Under the pieces are notes generated by a model. That model was not told the DNA's origin, did not search any database, and saw only the letters and a program-made list of their open reading frames with translations. The position numbers were made by a program, and so were the translations under genes. Source: Megasphaera_A sueciensis (GTDB lineage: Bacteria > Bacillota > Negativicutes > Veillonellales > Megasphaeraceae). Taken from it: a stretch of DNA of 64,000 bases. The stretch spans positions 2,170,001 to 2,234,000 of the forward strand of contig NZ_CP116939.1 of assembly GCF_050219315.1 (NCBI RefSeq), read 5' to 3'. This document shows positions 1 through 9,023 of the stretch, piece after piece. The stretch's first letter is position 1, and every line of letters starts with the position of its first letter.

Positions 1-1
1 T

Positions 2-1249
2 GATTTGCAGAATTTTTTACATTCGTTAACGAAACCGCGCCGCGTGTTTTTAATGATTAAGGCAGGAGAACCGGTGGATACCGTAATTAAGCAAATCATT
101 CCTTATTTGAGTGAAGGCGATATTATTATGGATGGCGGCAATTCGTTTTTTGAAGATACACAGCGGCGGTTTACGTATTTATCCAAAAGAGGAATCCATT
201 ATTTTGGTATTGGTGTTTCCGGCGGTGAAAAAGGAGCACGCAGTGGGCCGGCACTGATGCCTGGTGGCAACATTGATGTCTATGAAAATATTCGACCTGT
301 TTTTGAAGCAATTGCCGCTAAAATAGAGGGGCAGCCATGCTGTTCTTTTATCGGAAGCGATGGAGCCGGTCATTATGTAAAAATGGTTCATAATGGTATT
401 GAATATGCGGATATGCAATTGATATCAGAAGCGTATCGCTTGTTGAAATATATAGGCGGATATACGGACCAGGAAATTTCACAGATTTTTTTCCGGTGGA
501 ATCAAGGAGAACTAAATAGTTATTTAGTAGAAATTACTGCGAATATTCTGGCAGAATGTGATGCTGACGGGACTCCTTTAGTAGAGCGAATACTTGATTG
601 CGCAGGACAAAAGGGAACGGGCCGTTGGACGAGTATTGAAGCATTACGGCAGGGCGTCGATGTCTCGATTATTACTACCGCCTGCAATGTACGCGTACTA
701 TCGAATTTGATAACAGATCGCAGCAAAGCGGCAGAGCTGATTGAGCATCCAATCCGGAAGCATTGTGTAAATAAAAATTTTGTGGAACAAGTACGAAGAA
801 GTTTATATACTGCAAAAATTGTGGCTTATGCACAAGGATTTTCGTTATATCGCTCGGCATCCATTCACTATGGATGGCATTTGAATTTTTGCAAAATTGC
901 GTCTATTTTTCGTGGTGGATGTATTATTCGGGCACGATTTCTCAATAGAATTATGACGGCGTATGAAAGAAATCCCGAGTTAAGCAACCTTTTGTTTGAT
1001 GAGTTTTTTTATGGAAAAATAAACGAAAATCAAGAAAGTTTGCGGGATATCATCTGTTTAGCAGTACAAAATGGAGTAGCTATACCTGCTTTTTCCAGCG
1101 CATTGCAATATGTTGATGGATATTGCGGGGGTATGATAGGTGCTAACCTTATACAAGCTCAAAGAGATTATTTCGGGGCACATACATATCAGCGGGTAGA
1201 TAAAGAAGGCTCGTTTCATCATGAATGGAAAGAGTATTATAAAAAATAA
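2..1249 (+). CDS. gnd: 6-phosphogluconate dehydrogenase, decarboxylating (5' end outside window)
   Basis: Oxidises 6-phosphogluconate to ribulose 5-phosphate and CO2 with NAD(P)+ in the cytoplasmic pentose phosphate pathway. The frame is open to the left edge. About 415 codons remain against the usual ~470, so roughly the first 55 residues, including the nucleotide-binding GxGxMG, are missing. Visible family motifs are IIDGGNS-like (MDGGNSFFEDT), GVSGGEKGARSGPALMPGG, the catalytic lysine/glutamate stretch KMVHNGIEYADMQLISEAY, GQKGTGRWTS, and the C-terminal QAQRDYFGAHTY. A TTG at position 5 is internal, not the start. A strong terminator follows at once. With the gluconokinase at 4.3 kb it completes gluconate to 6-phosphogluconate to ribulose 5-phosphate. 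Confidence 0.95.
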   Translation, partial: DLQNFLHSLTKPRRVFLMIKAGEPVDTVIKQIIPYLSEGDIIMDGGNSFFEDTQRRFTYLSKRGIHYFGIGVSGGEKGARSGPALMPGGNIDVYENIRPVFEAIAAKIEGQPCCSFIGSDGAGHYVKMVHNGIEYADMQLISEAYRLLKYIGGYTDQEISQIFFRWNQGELNSYLVEITANILAECDADGTPLVERILDCAGQKGTGRWTSIEALRQGVDVSIITTACNVRVLSNLITDRSKAAELIEHPIRKHCVNKNFVEQVRRSLYTAKIVAYAQGFSLYRSASIHYGWHLNFCKIASIFRGGCIIRARFLNRIMTAYERNPELSNLLFDEFFYGKINENQESLRDIICLAVQNGVAIPAFSSALQYVDGYCGGMIGANLIQAQRDYFGAHTYQRVDKEGSFHHEWKEYYKK

Positions 1250-1250
1250 A

Positions 1251-1293
1251 ATAAAACAGCAGCGGCACTTCATTCGTGCCGCTGCTGTTTTAT
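1251..1293. terminator. bidirectional intrinsic terminator
   Basis: An 18-bp perfect inverted repeat (arms 1251-1268 and 1276-1293, 7-nt loop) with a GC-rich core and A/T runs outside on both sides. It sits between the convergent gnd and RpiR genes and can serve both. Confidence 0.9.
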
Positions 1294-1319
1294 TTTATAA
1301 GTGAATAGGGTGTTCCTTA

Positions 1320-2183
1320 TTATACACGCCTCTTTGCTATTTCCAGACGCATTTTGTTCATGTTTTTCGTAAATTTATCGGGATCCTTCATCATTAAGCC
1401 GGTATAAATAATATCCATCAGGGCTAAATGAACCAACCGGGAAGCTGTAGCTTCAGAACGATAGGTAACCTCTCTGCCAGCACCGCAGAGAATAATGTCG
1501 GCCAATTTACAAAGAGTGCTTGTTTTATAACTTGTCAGAACAATAATTTTAGCATGATTGGCTTTTGCTAACTTTGCGGCGGTAATGAGATCAAGATTAG
1601 AACCGGAATGGGATACGATAATTACCACGTCTTCAGAGGTTAACAATGTAGCTGAAGTTACCTGCATATGAAGATCGGAAAAGGCATGGACTGGTTTAGA
1701 ATAACGCAGGAGATGATTTTCGATATCCTTGGCGACACCTGAAGATACGCCATATCCATATACGTCAATCTTATGTGCGTTATAAATCAAATCAATAGCT
1801 TTATTGACCGCCTCAGAATCGAGATCTTTTAAGGTATCTTGCAAGCTGTTGATTGTGTTATAAAATACTTTAGAGGCAATTTCCTGTACTGTATCATAGG
1901 TGTTGATATCTTGGCAAACGGATTCCAAAGGTGTAAAGATTTCTGAAGCTAAAGCAATTTTTAAATCCTGCAGACCATTGAAACCGGCTTTATGACAAAA
2001 ACGAGAAACTGTGATTTCTGAACTGGCGGTACTCTCAGCAATTTCTGAAATGCTTTGGCGAATAGCTTCATGGGGATTTTCAGAAATATAATCCGCTATT
2101 TTTTGCTGAGATTTTGTAAAATAAGGATAGTTGGATAACAGGAGAAGTAAGCAATTTGCTGGTGGCTGCTTGGAATTTGCCAT
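1320..2183 (-). CDS. RpiR/MurR-family transcriptional regulator (HTH plus SIS domain)
   Basis: 287 aa. The N-terminal ~75 residues form the RpiR helix-turn-helix (SQQKIADYISENP, then SEITVSRFCHKAGFNG), and residues ~105-240 form a SIS sugar-phosphate-binding domain with KIDVYGYGVSSG and VVIIVSHSGSN. The family senses phosphosugars and usually represses the adjacent sugar operon. It lies 16 bp downstream of the dehydratase gene on the same strand, so the two are probably co-transcribed from the divergent spacer at 3.9-4.3 kb. The inferred role is control of the gluconate genes on both sides; the three GATA-N6-TATC dyads there are candidate binding sites. The effector is probably a sugar-acid phosphate such as 6-phosphogluconate (inference). 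Confidence 0.9.
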   Translation of the reverse strand: MANSKQPPANCLLLLLSNYPYFTKSQQKIADYISENPHEAIRQSISEIAESTASSEITVSRFCHKAGFNGLQDLKIALASEIFTPLESVCQDINTYDTVQEIASKVFYNTINSLQDTLKDLDSEAVNKAIDLIYNAHKIDVYGYGVSSGVAKDIENHLLRYSKPVHAFSDLHMQVTSATLLTSEDVVIIVSHSGSNLDLITAAKLAKANHAKIIVLTSYKTSTLCKLADIILCGAGREVTYRSEATASRLVHLALMDIIYTGLMMKDPDKFTKNMNKMRLEIAKRRV

Positions 2184-2199
2184 ATGATTACGTCCTTTC

Positions 2200-3840
2200 T
2201 TAGAATTTTTTACGTACCGCGCCTTTTGAAGCGTCTTCTGATATTTTTCTGTACAAATGCAGAAAATTACTATTTACATCTTTGACTACCGGGTGGAATT
2301 TCGTGCGGCGTTTTGCTGCGGTGTCTTCAGAGACGCACCATTCTAATTTTCGTTGGGGAATATTGATTTTAATGATATCGCCATTTTGAACAAGCCCAAT
2401 GGGACCGCCTGCATAGGCTTCCGGAGATAGATATCCTACAGATATTCCGGCAGAAGCCCCGGAAAAGCGGCCATCTGTAATAATAGCAACGCCGGGAATA
2501 CCTGCTAAGATTTCTGTGGCGCGATGCATTTCTCTCATTCCGGGGCCGCCGGAAGGTCCTTCATATCGAATAATAACGGCAGTTCCATCCGGAATTTGAT
2601 GTGTATAAGCTGCATCAGTACAATCTTCTTCAGAATTAAATACCATGGCGGGTCCTTCAAATATCCATTGGTCTTCTGGGATTGCAGAACATTTTACAAC
2701 ACTGCCCTTCGGTGCCAAGTTACCATACAGCACGGCGATACCGCCTTCTCTTTCAAAAGGATCGGTTATCGGCCGTATGATTTCACCATCTGCTGGTTTT
2801 GCATCGGCAATATTTTCTCCGATTGTATGGCCATTTACGGTCAGGCAATCTGTATGAAGAATGGAACGCAACTCATTCATGACCGTTTTTAAACCGCCGA
2901 CAGTATCTAAATCGCCGGTTGCATATATCTTGCTGTTTGGACAAATGCGTGTATTTAAAGGAGTATTGCGGCTGATGCGATCGAAATCGTCAAGGGAAAT
3001 AGGGATACCGCATTCGGCGGCAACGGCCGGGATATGAAGCGTACTATTTAGAGAGCCGCCCATAGCTAATGTGACGGTAATAGCGTTTTCAAATGCTTCT
3101 TTGGTAAGAATGTCGAGTGGTTTTATATCTTTTTTTACAAGATTTACAATAGTGCGGCCGGCCTCTGCTGTTAATTCTTTCTGTTCGTCACTTAACGCAA
3201 GTATGGTAGAGACATTAGGGAGTGTAAGGCCTAATGTCTCAGCTATTTCACACATGGTATTCGCTGTTCCAAAAAATGGGCAGACCCCGGCACCTGTATA
3301 ATATTCAGCACTCACATCTAATAGTTTTTGCTCATCAATTTTACCGTGAATAAATTCCTGACGGGCAGCTTTGTTTTCTTTCGGCGTAATGTGATGTTTC
3401 ATGGGACCGCCTGTAATCATGATAGTTGGAATGTTTATCCGGGCGGCAGCCATAAGCATGCCGGGAACGATTTTGTCACAAGAACCTAACATGACCATCC
3501 CATCGAAAATGCCGTGTCCTTTTACCATGGCTTCAATTGAATCCGCAATAAGTTCGCGACTAGCCAGTGAATATTTCATTCCGGCATGACCTTGAGCGAT
3601 GCCATCACAAATGGCAATCGTATTGAATTCTAATGGTACGGCACCTGCTTCTGTGATGGATTGCTTGACTTGGTCAGCAAGAATACGCAGATGTACATGC
3701 CCTGTAACAATTTCATTCCAGGAGTTAACGATAGCAATGATCGGCTTGTCGAGTTTTTTTTGATCGACACCGCAAGAACCTAAATGAACTTTAGCAATAG
3801 CTTTTTGATAGGTTGGAAATGTACTGAAACGATTTGACAT
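2200..3840 (-). CDS. IlvD/Edd-family dehydratase, likely sugar-acid dehydratase
   Basis: 546 aa, an iron-sulfur dehydratase that removes water from a 2,3-dihydroxy acid. Family signatures are NSWNEIVTGHVHL, CDGIAQGHAGMKYSL, the cluster-ligand motif CDKIVPGMLMAA, and GVCPFFGTANTMCEIAETLGL with its cysteine; the C-terminal GRFSGAS is also present. The length fits dihydroxy-acid dehydratase and aldonic-acid dehydratases better than Edd (~600 aa). No ilv genes are nearby, while gluconate kinase, permease and Gnd are, so a gluconate or other aldonate dehydratase is the contextual inference. Housekeeping IlvD cannot be excluded from sequence alone. The start has AGGAGG upstream (GAGG 3847-3850 on the minus strand). 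It is the first gene of a minus-strand unit with the RpiR gene. Confidence 0.8.
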   Translation of the reverse strand: MSNRFSTFPTYQKAIAKVHLGSCGVDQKKLDKPIIAIVNSWNEIVTGHVHLRILADQVKQSITEAGAVPLEFNTIAICDGIAQGHAGMKYSLASRELIADSIEAMVKGHGIFDGMVMLGSCDKIVPGMLMAAARINIPTIMITGGPMKHHITPKENKAARQEFIHGKIDEQKLLDVSAEYYTGAGVCPFFGTANTMCEIAETLGLTLPNVSTILALSDEQKELTAEAGRTIVNLVKKDIKPLDILTKEAFENAITVTLAMGGSLNSTLHIPAVAAECGIPISLDDFDRISRNTPLNTRICPNSKIYATGDLDTVGGLKTVMNELRSILHTDCLTVNGHTIGENIADAKPADGEIIRPITDPFEREGGIAVLYGNLAPKGSVVKCSAIPEDQWIFEGPAMVFNSEEDCTDAAYTHQIPDGTAVIIRYEGPSGGPGMREMHRATEILAGIPGVAIITDGRFSGASAGISVGYLSPEAYAGGPIGLVQNGDIIKINIPQRKLEWCVSEDTAAKRRTKFHPVVKDVNSNFLHLYRKISEDASKGAVRKKF

Positions 3841-3971
3841 AAAGAAACCTCCTGTTTATGGTAAAAAAATAATAGATACGGCAATTATCGTCCGCGTATC
3901 TGAAATGAGTAAACAGAATGATTCATTTTTGCATGGGCTGGATAAATAACGATGATTTATTGTTATTATAT

Positions 3972-4252
3972 GATACAAAACTATCTTTTTCAAGAGCTAT
4001 ATATTTTTTTTTGATGTAAAACTATCATTTATATAAAGTAAATATTTTATCTAAAATGTCCATATTAGGTATACTTTATTTGTCTATTAAACACATCAAA
4101 AATAGCTTTAATTAACCGCTTGCGAAAGATGCAATAAATGGCTGATTTTTTAATTTACTATGTACAAAAGGAATAATGATTATTTTTAAATGTTATTTAC
4201 ATATCAAAAAAATGAATGTATAATACGAATAAATGATAAGTAAATATCATTT
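3972..4252. promoter_or_regulatory. three GATA-N6-TATC dyads in the divergent spacer
   Basis: The gene-free spacer 3841-4339 separates the dehydratase-rpiR unit (minus) from the gluconokinase unit (plus). It holds three similarly built dyads: 3972-3985 (GATA-CAAAAC-TATC), 4013-4026 (GATG-TAAAAC-TATC, one mismatch) and 4231-4252 (AAATGATA-AGTAAA-TATCATTT, perfect 8-bp arms). Shared half-site and constant 6-bp gap suggest one regulator, most simply the RpiR protein encoded at 1320-2183. This is seen by eye; binding is inferred. Confidence 0.5.
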
Positions 4253-4339
4253 TTTTACTGCGAAACGGATAGAAGATTCATCGGCTGGGTGAATCTGGGT
4301 AAAAGATGATGATGTATATAATGTTGGGAGAAATAAATT

Positions 4340-5929
4340 ATGAATTTCGGATACAATCCGGAGAAAGAGAGGATTAGAATGGTACAAGACGCCTTATTGC
4401 AAGAGGTCTGGATTGGTGTCGATGTGGGAACGACGGGAGTACGCGCTATTGCGTATACTGCAGAGGGGATAAACGTAGCCTCTTCAGAAGCGTTCTATCC
4501 GCTGTTGACGCCGCATCCCAATTGGGCAGAAGAAAGCCCTCTGCAAATTTATGAAGCCATAGAAGCTGTTATACATAAAACGGTGGACGCACTTCATTAT
4601 AAAAACTGCAAGCTTATTGGTGTGGCATTAAGTACCGTTATGCATAGCTTCGCCGGCTTGGATAAAGATCATGAACCCCTTATGGATCTGCAGACTTGGG
4701 CTGATAGCCGCAGTGCGGATATTGTACGGGAATTAAAAAAGGATGCTATACGTTGCCGAAATTTTTATGAACGAACGGGCTGTCCGATTCATGCTTGTTA
4801 TCCTTTGGCAAAAATAGTATGGCTGAAGCAGAATCAACCGGAAATATTTGAGCGAATGAAATACGTAGGATCTTTAAAGGATTATATTTTTGAAAAACTG
4901 ACGGGACAATGGGTTATTGATCACTCTGCTGCCAGTACCAGCGGTATGTATAATGAGAAAGAAATGGATTGGGATGATGAAATACTGCAATTTGCCGGTG
5001 TTTCAAGAGAAGCAATGCCGCCGGTTGTTTCTACGACGTATTCACATGCAGTAACCAATGCGGCGGCGAAACGAATGCATCTTCCCCAAGGACTGCCCAT
5101 TGTTATTGGTGCAACTGACGGAGTTCTTGTAAACGTTGGCATTGGGGCTGTGGAACCAGGACAGCTCAGTGCCACTATTGGTACCAGCGGTGCACTACGT
5201 ATGCTTACGGGTAAGCCGATGATAGACAGTAAGGGAATGCGTACGTGGTGTTATAATTTGGTGGATGATGTATGGGTTTCCGGAGGTGCCATTAACAATG
5301 GCGGGATGATTCTGCGCTGGGTCCGTGACAAAATTTGTCATTACAGCGGCGCACAAATGGAAAATCTTGACGTGGATCCGTATGATTTGATGACAATGAA
5401 GGCTTCCCATGTAGCTCCCGGTTCAGATGGACTTATTATGATGCCTGCTTTTACCGGAGAGCGTGCACCATATTGGAATTCCGAATTGCGGGGCATGCTT
5501 TTTGGGCTATCTTTAAACCATGGCCGTTCACATATTATTCGTGCCACGATGGAGGGTATTTGTTATAGCCTGAACAGTGTGATGGATGCTTTAAAAGATT
5601 TTGGAAATGTTAGAGATATCCGTGTCAGCGGAAGTTTTACAAAGTCTGATTTATGGCTTCAAATCCTTTCTGATATTTTAAATGAACAGCTTATTTTGCC
5701 GGATAACAGTGAGGGAGCGGCATTCGGTGCAGCTGTTTTAGGTTTTATTTCCAGCGGCAGGATGAAGAGTATTCGAGATACCAAAGATCTTGTTCATACA
5801 AAAAAAATATATATGCCCAATCCGGAAAATCGGAAAACGTATGAGGAATTGTATGCAATTTTTGGACGGTTATATAAGAATCTTCAGCAGGAATTTTCTG
5901 ATATTACAGCATATCAAAATAACATATAA
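4340..5929 (+). CDS. gntK: gluconokinase, FGGY family
   Basis: Phosphorylates gluconate to 6-phosphogluconate with ATP. 529 aa as called. FGGY signatures: the N-terminal phosphate motif WIGVDVGTTGVRA, the central IGATDGVLVNVGIGA followed by TIGTSGALR, and the C-terminal VSGSFTKSDLWLQILSDIL and GAAFGAAVLG. It resembles the long Bacillus-type GntK (~513 aa) rather than the short P-loop kinases. Two starts are credible: ATG 4340 (GGGAG nine bases upstream) and ATG 4379 (GAGAGG six bases upstream); the latter gives 516 aa and places the phosphate motif at the usual distance from the N terminus. A GntP permease follows after 53 bp. Probably controlled by the dyads in the upstream spacer. Confidence 0.9.
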   Translation: MNFGYNPEKERIRMVQDALLQEVWIGVDVGTTGVRAIAYTAEGINVASSEAFYPLLTPHPNWAEESPLQIYEAIEAVIHKTVDALHYKNCKLIGVALSTVMHSFAGLDKDHEPLMDLQTWADSRSADIVRELKKDAIRCRNFYERTGCPIHACYPLAKIVWLKQNQPEIFERMKYVGSLKDYIFEKLTGQWVIDHSAASTSGMYNEKEMDWDDEILQFAGVSREAMPPVVSTTYSHAVTNAAAKRMHLPQGLPIVIGATDGVLVNVGIGAVEPGQLSATIGTSGALRMLTGKPMIDSKGMRTWCYNLVDDVWVSGGAINNGGMILRWVRDKICHYSGAQMENLDVDPYDLMTMKASHVAPGSDGLIMMPAFTGERAPYWNSELRGMLFGLSLNHGRSHIIRATMEGICYSLNSVMDALKDFGNVRDIRVSGSFTKSDLWLQILSDILNEQLILPDNSEGAAFGAAVLGFISSGRMKSIRDTKDLVHTKKIYMPNPENRKTYEELYAIFGRLYKNLQQEFSDITAYQNNI

Positions 5930-5982
5930 TTAAGGGTTTCCTTATTATTTATTTTGTTTTTATTTAGAAGGAGGTTTTTATT

Positions 5983-7299
5983 ATGCCACTAGTCATCTTA
6001 GCGGTAGGTATTCTGGTTTTATTTTTCCTCATAGTTAAAGTAAAGTTGAACAGTTTTTTGTCTTTGCTTCTCGTAGCAGGCCTCGTTGGATTTGCTGAAG
6101 GATTGCCGATTGGACAAATTGTTCCGGTCATTGAAAAAGGCTTAGGCGGCACACTTGGCGGCTTAGCAATTGTTGTTTCTTTTGGGGCAATACTGGGCAA
6201 GCTTATGGCTGAAAGCGGTGGAGCACAACGTATTGCGACGACGCTTATCAAAGTATTTGGACGCGAAAATATTAAGTGGGCCGTTTGCCTGACTGGATTT
6301 ATTGTTGGGATTGCATTGTTTTATGAAATTGGTTTTGTTCTTTTGATCCCCCTTGTTTTTACTATTGCCGCAGCTGCAAAGATTCCTTTGTTGGAAGCAG
6401 GTATTCCAATGGCAGCAGCCCTTTCTGTTACACACGGATTTCTTCCTCCCCATCCGGGCCCGACGGCTATTTCTATTATCTATAATGCGGATATTGGATT
6501 GACACTTGTGTATGGTGCAATTATTGCTATTCCGACGGCGATTGTAGCCGGTCCGTTGTTTTATGGTACTGTTAAACATATTAAGACGGAAATTCCAGAA
6601 GGGTTATTTGAACCTAAGGTATTTACAGATGAAGAAATGCCTGGTTTCGGTATTAGTGTATTTACCGCATTGGTGCCTGTATTCTTAATGGCAGCAGCAG
6701 CTATTGCAAAAATGGAACTTGCAAAAGGAACGCCTGTTTTTGATGTACTTACCTTTTTGGGAACGCCGGACATTGCACTGACGATTTCAATTCTTATTGC
6801 ATTCTATACATTTGGCATCGGACGCGGGAAATCGGTTGTCGACATTATGAAAATTGCACAGGACGGCATTGTGGCTATTGCTATGATTCTATTGATTGTC
6901 GGCGGCGGCGGCGCCTTGAAGCAAATTTTGATCGATAGCGGTGTTGGCAGCTATATTGGGACATTGGCAGCGGGATCCAATCTTTCTCCGTTATTGTTGG
7001 CATGGACTGTTGCTGCTGTTATTCGTATTGCTTGTGGCTCTGCAACTGTTGCAGCACTTACAGCAGGCGGTATTGCGGCTCCGGTCGTTGCGGTTACCGG
7101 GGTTAGCCCGGAATTGATGGTTTTAGCTACAGGAGCAGGTAGTCTTATTATCAGTCCGCCGAATGATCCGGGATTTTGGCTTTTTAAAGAATTTTTTGGA
7201 CTTACTGTTAAAAATACGGTACGGACTTGGTGTGTATTGGAAACGATTATTTCCGTTATGGGCTTAGCCGGAGTTCTTATTATATCTATGTTTATATAG
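5983..7299 (+). CDS. gntP: GntP-family gluconate:H+ symporter
   Basis: 438 aa inner-membrane permease with about 12 hydrophobic segments starting at the N terminus (ILAVGILVLFFLIV). Family features include KLNSFLSLLLVAGLVGFAEG near the start, HGFLPPHPGPTAIS in the middle, and GSLIISPPNDPGFWLFKEFF near the end, all typical of GntP/GntT carriers for gluconate and related sugar acids. GGAGG lies eight bases before the ATG. Position directly after gluconokinase argues for gluconate uptake. A hairpin at 7315-7348 follows, so the downstream kinase-dehydrogenase genes may be only partly co-transcribed. Confidence 0.93.
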   Translation: MPLVILAVGILVLFFLIVKVKLNSFLSLLLVAGLVGFAEGLPIGQIVPVIEKGLGGTLGGLAIVVSFGAILGKLMAESGGAQRIATTLIKVFGRENIKWAVCLTGFIVGIALFYEIGFVLLIPLVFTIAAAAKIPLLEAGIPMAAALSVTHGFLPPHPGPTAISIIYNADIGLTLVYGAIIAIPTAIVAGPLFYGTVKHIKTEIPEGLFEPKVFTDEEMPGFGISVFTALVPVFLMAAAAIAKMELAKGTPVFDVLTFLGTPDIALTISILIAFYTFGIGRGKSVVDIMKIAQDGIVAIAMILLIVGGGGALKQILIDSGVGSYIGTLAAGSNLSPLLLAWTVAAVIRIACGSATVAALTAGGIAAPVVAVTGVSPELMVLATGAGSLIISPPNDPGFWLFKEFFGLTVKNTVRTWCVLETIISVMGLAGVLIISMFI

Positions 7300-7314
7300 T
7301 GTATTTATAATGCT

Positions 7315-7348
7315 TGGTGCAGCGTATTCTAAAAAATGCGCTGCACCA
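7315..7348 (+). terminator. terminator or attenuating hairpin after gntP
   Basis: Ten-bp perfect stem (TGGTGCAGCG at 7315-7324 with CGCTGCACCA at 7339-7348, 14-nt loop). A T-rich stretch starts only ~15 bases later, so it may be leaky. Confidence 0.55.
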
Positions 7349-7450
7349 GGAAATAAATCACTATTATTTTTTTGTTTTTTATGATTGATTTCATAAGAAA
7401 AACATATAGTAAAATCCGATTTTATATCTGAAATGAGAAAGGAGGAATAC

Positions 7451-8983
7451 ATGTTTATGGGATATTTATTAGGTATAGATGTAGGTTCTACAAATTATAA
7501 GGCAGTAGCTTGCGATTATAACGGACATTTTTTGGCAACAGCCAAACGTCCGGCGGATACGACCTATTTGGAACATGGCTGGGCTCAACTGGATCCACAA
7601 AAAATGTGGGAGGGTGTAGCTGCATGTATAAAAGAAGTCAGCCAAGCACTTCCGGGACAGATTTGTGACGGAATCGGCATAGCAACTAATGGGGAGGATA
7701 TGTTCCTGGATGCTAACGGAAAAGCTGTACATCCGACGATACGCTGGTTTGATACAAGAACAGATAAAATTGCGAAGGCTTGGAAAAATTTTGGTGTAGA
7801 ACAAGTATATAAAATTACCGGAATTAATCCCAATCCGGTGGCAGGTATTACTCGGATACAGTGGATAAAAAAACATCATCCTGAACTATTTGCTAAAATC
7901 CGCTGCTGGATACAGACACAAGGATTTGTTAGTTTAAAATTAACCGGCATAGCTCGGACAAGCTGGAATAATGCATGCCGGACGATGGCTTTTGATTTGC
8001 GTACACGTAATTGGTCTAAGGAAATTTTGGAGGAAGCCGGCATTCCGGAAGATATTTTGGCAGAGCCTATACGTCCTGGTGAATTAGTTGGGACGACTAC
8101 GGAGGATGTTGCTGATATGATTGGTCTTCCGGCAGGTACCCCGGTATATGCCGGCGGTATTGATTATGCTTGCGGGACCTTTGCTACCGGCATTATAAAA
8201 TCCGGGCAGATGCTGGACTCTACCGGAACTAGTGAGCAATTAGTATTTATTTCTGATGAACCGCAAAGTAGTCCCAAATATATCAATAAAAATTTTACAT
8301 CTGTGTCGTATGTTGTCAATGATAAATATTATATGATGGGGCAGATTATTTCTTCCGGCGGAATTCTCGAATGGTTTAAGCGGGAATTTAAGGGGGCTTC
8401 TTTTGATGAACTTGTTGCAGAAGCCTCTAAACGGCCTATCGGTGCTAATGGGTGTATGATGCTGCCGTATTTTTCCGGGAGGTACACATTGGGCAGTGAT
8501 GCGGCAGCCCGAGGTGCTTTTTTGGGCATTACAACAGCGACGACGCGCGGGGATTTCGTACGTGCGATTTTGGAAGGACTATGCTTTGAAATGTATAGTA
8601 TTGTTCGCAATGTACAACGTATTTCTGATAAGGAAATTCAATCTATATATGCGATTGGCGGAGCAGCTAAAAGTGATTTTTGGATGCAATTAAAAGCAGA
8701 TATTACAGGAATTCGAGTTAAAAGTAAAAGTGTTCCCGAGGCAGCGGCATTGGGAGCGGCTATGTTAGCTGGTATTGGCGCTGGAGTCTATAACAGTGCT
8801 GAAGATGCTGTGAAAAAAGTTGTATTTCCTGAAAAAGTATATGAGCCGAATAAAAAACGGCATAAAAAATATATGGATATTTATGAAAGATTGAATCAAC
8901 AGATGTATCCTGCATTAAAATATTTTAATGATACGGTTACTGAAATGCAGTCTTCTCTTATTGAGTGGGATGATGAAGAATAA
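7451..8983 (+). CDS. FGGY-family carbohydrate kinase, substrate unknown
   Basis: 510 aa from ATG 7451; AAAGGAGG at 7438-7445 lies five bases upstream and would fall inside a longer reading from 7433. FGGY signatures: LLGIDVGSTNYKAVACD at the N terminus, GGIDYACGTFATGIIKSG with STGTSEQL for the phosphate loops, GGILEWFKREF, and IYAIGGAAKSDFWMQLKADITG with AAALGAAMLAG near the end. It is distinct from the gluconokinase upstream and closer in look to xylulokinase/YoaC-like kinases. It is followed by a D-2-hydroxyacid dehydrogenase and a zinc alcohol dehydrogenase with short spacers, suggesting a three-gene catabolic module. Substrate cannot be read from the sequence; a second sugar acid or polyol is the contextual guess. 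Confidence 0.85.
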   Translation: MFMGYLLGIDVGSTNYKAVACDYNGHFLATAKRPADTTYLEHGWAQLDPQKMWEGVAACIKEVSQALPGQICDGIGIATNGEDMFLDANGKAVHPTIRWFDTRTDKIAKAWKNFGVEQVYKITGINPNPVAGITRIQWIKKHHPELFAKIRCWIQTQGFVSLKLTGIARTSWNNACRTMAFDLRTRNWSKEILEEAGIPEDILAEPIRPGELVGTTTEDVADMIGLPAGTPVYAGGIDYACGTFATGIIKSGQMLDSTGTSEQLVFISDEPQSSPKYINKNFTSVSYVVNDKYYMMGQIISSGGILEWFKREFKGASFDELVAEASKRPIGANGCMMLPYFSGRYTLGSDAAARGAFLGITTATTRGDFVRAILEGLCFEMYSIVRNVQRISDKEIQSIYAIGGAAKSDFWMQLKADITGIRVKSKSVPEAAALGAAMLAGIGAGVYNSAEDAVKKVVFPEKVYEPNKKRHKKYMDIYERLNQQMYPALKYFNDTVTEMQSSLIEWDDEE

Positions 8984-9023
8984 AAGACTGCAGTAAGTAT
9001 TTACAATAAAAGGAGGAATATAA

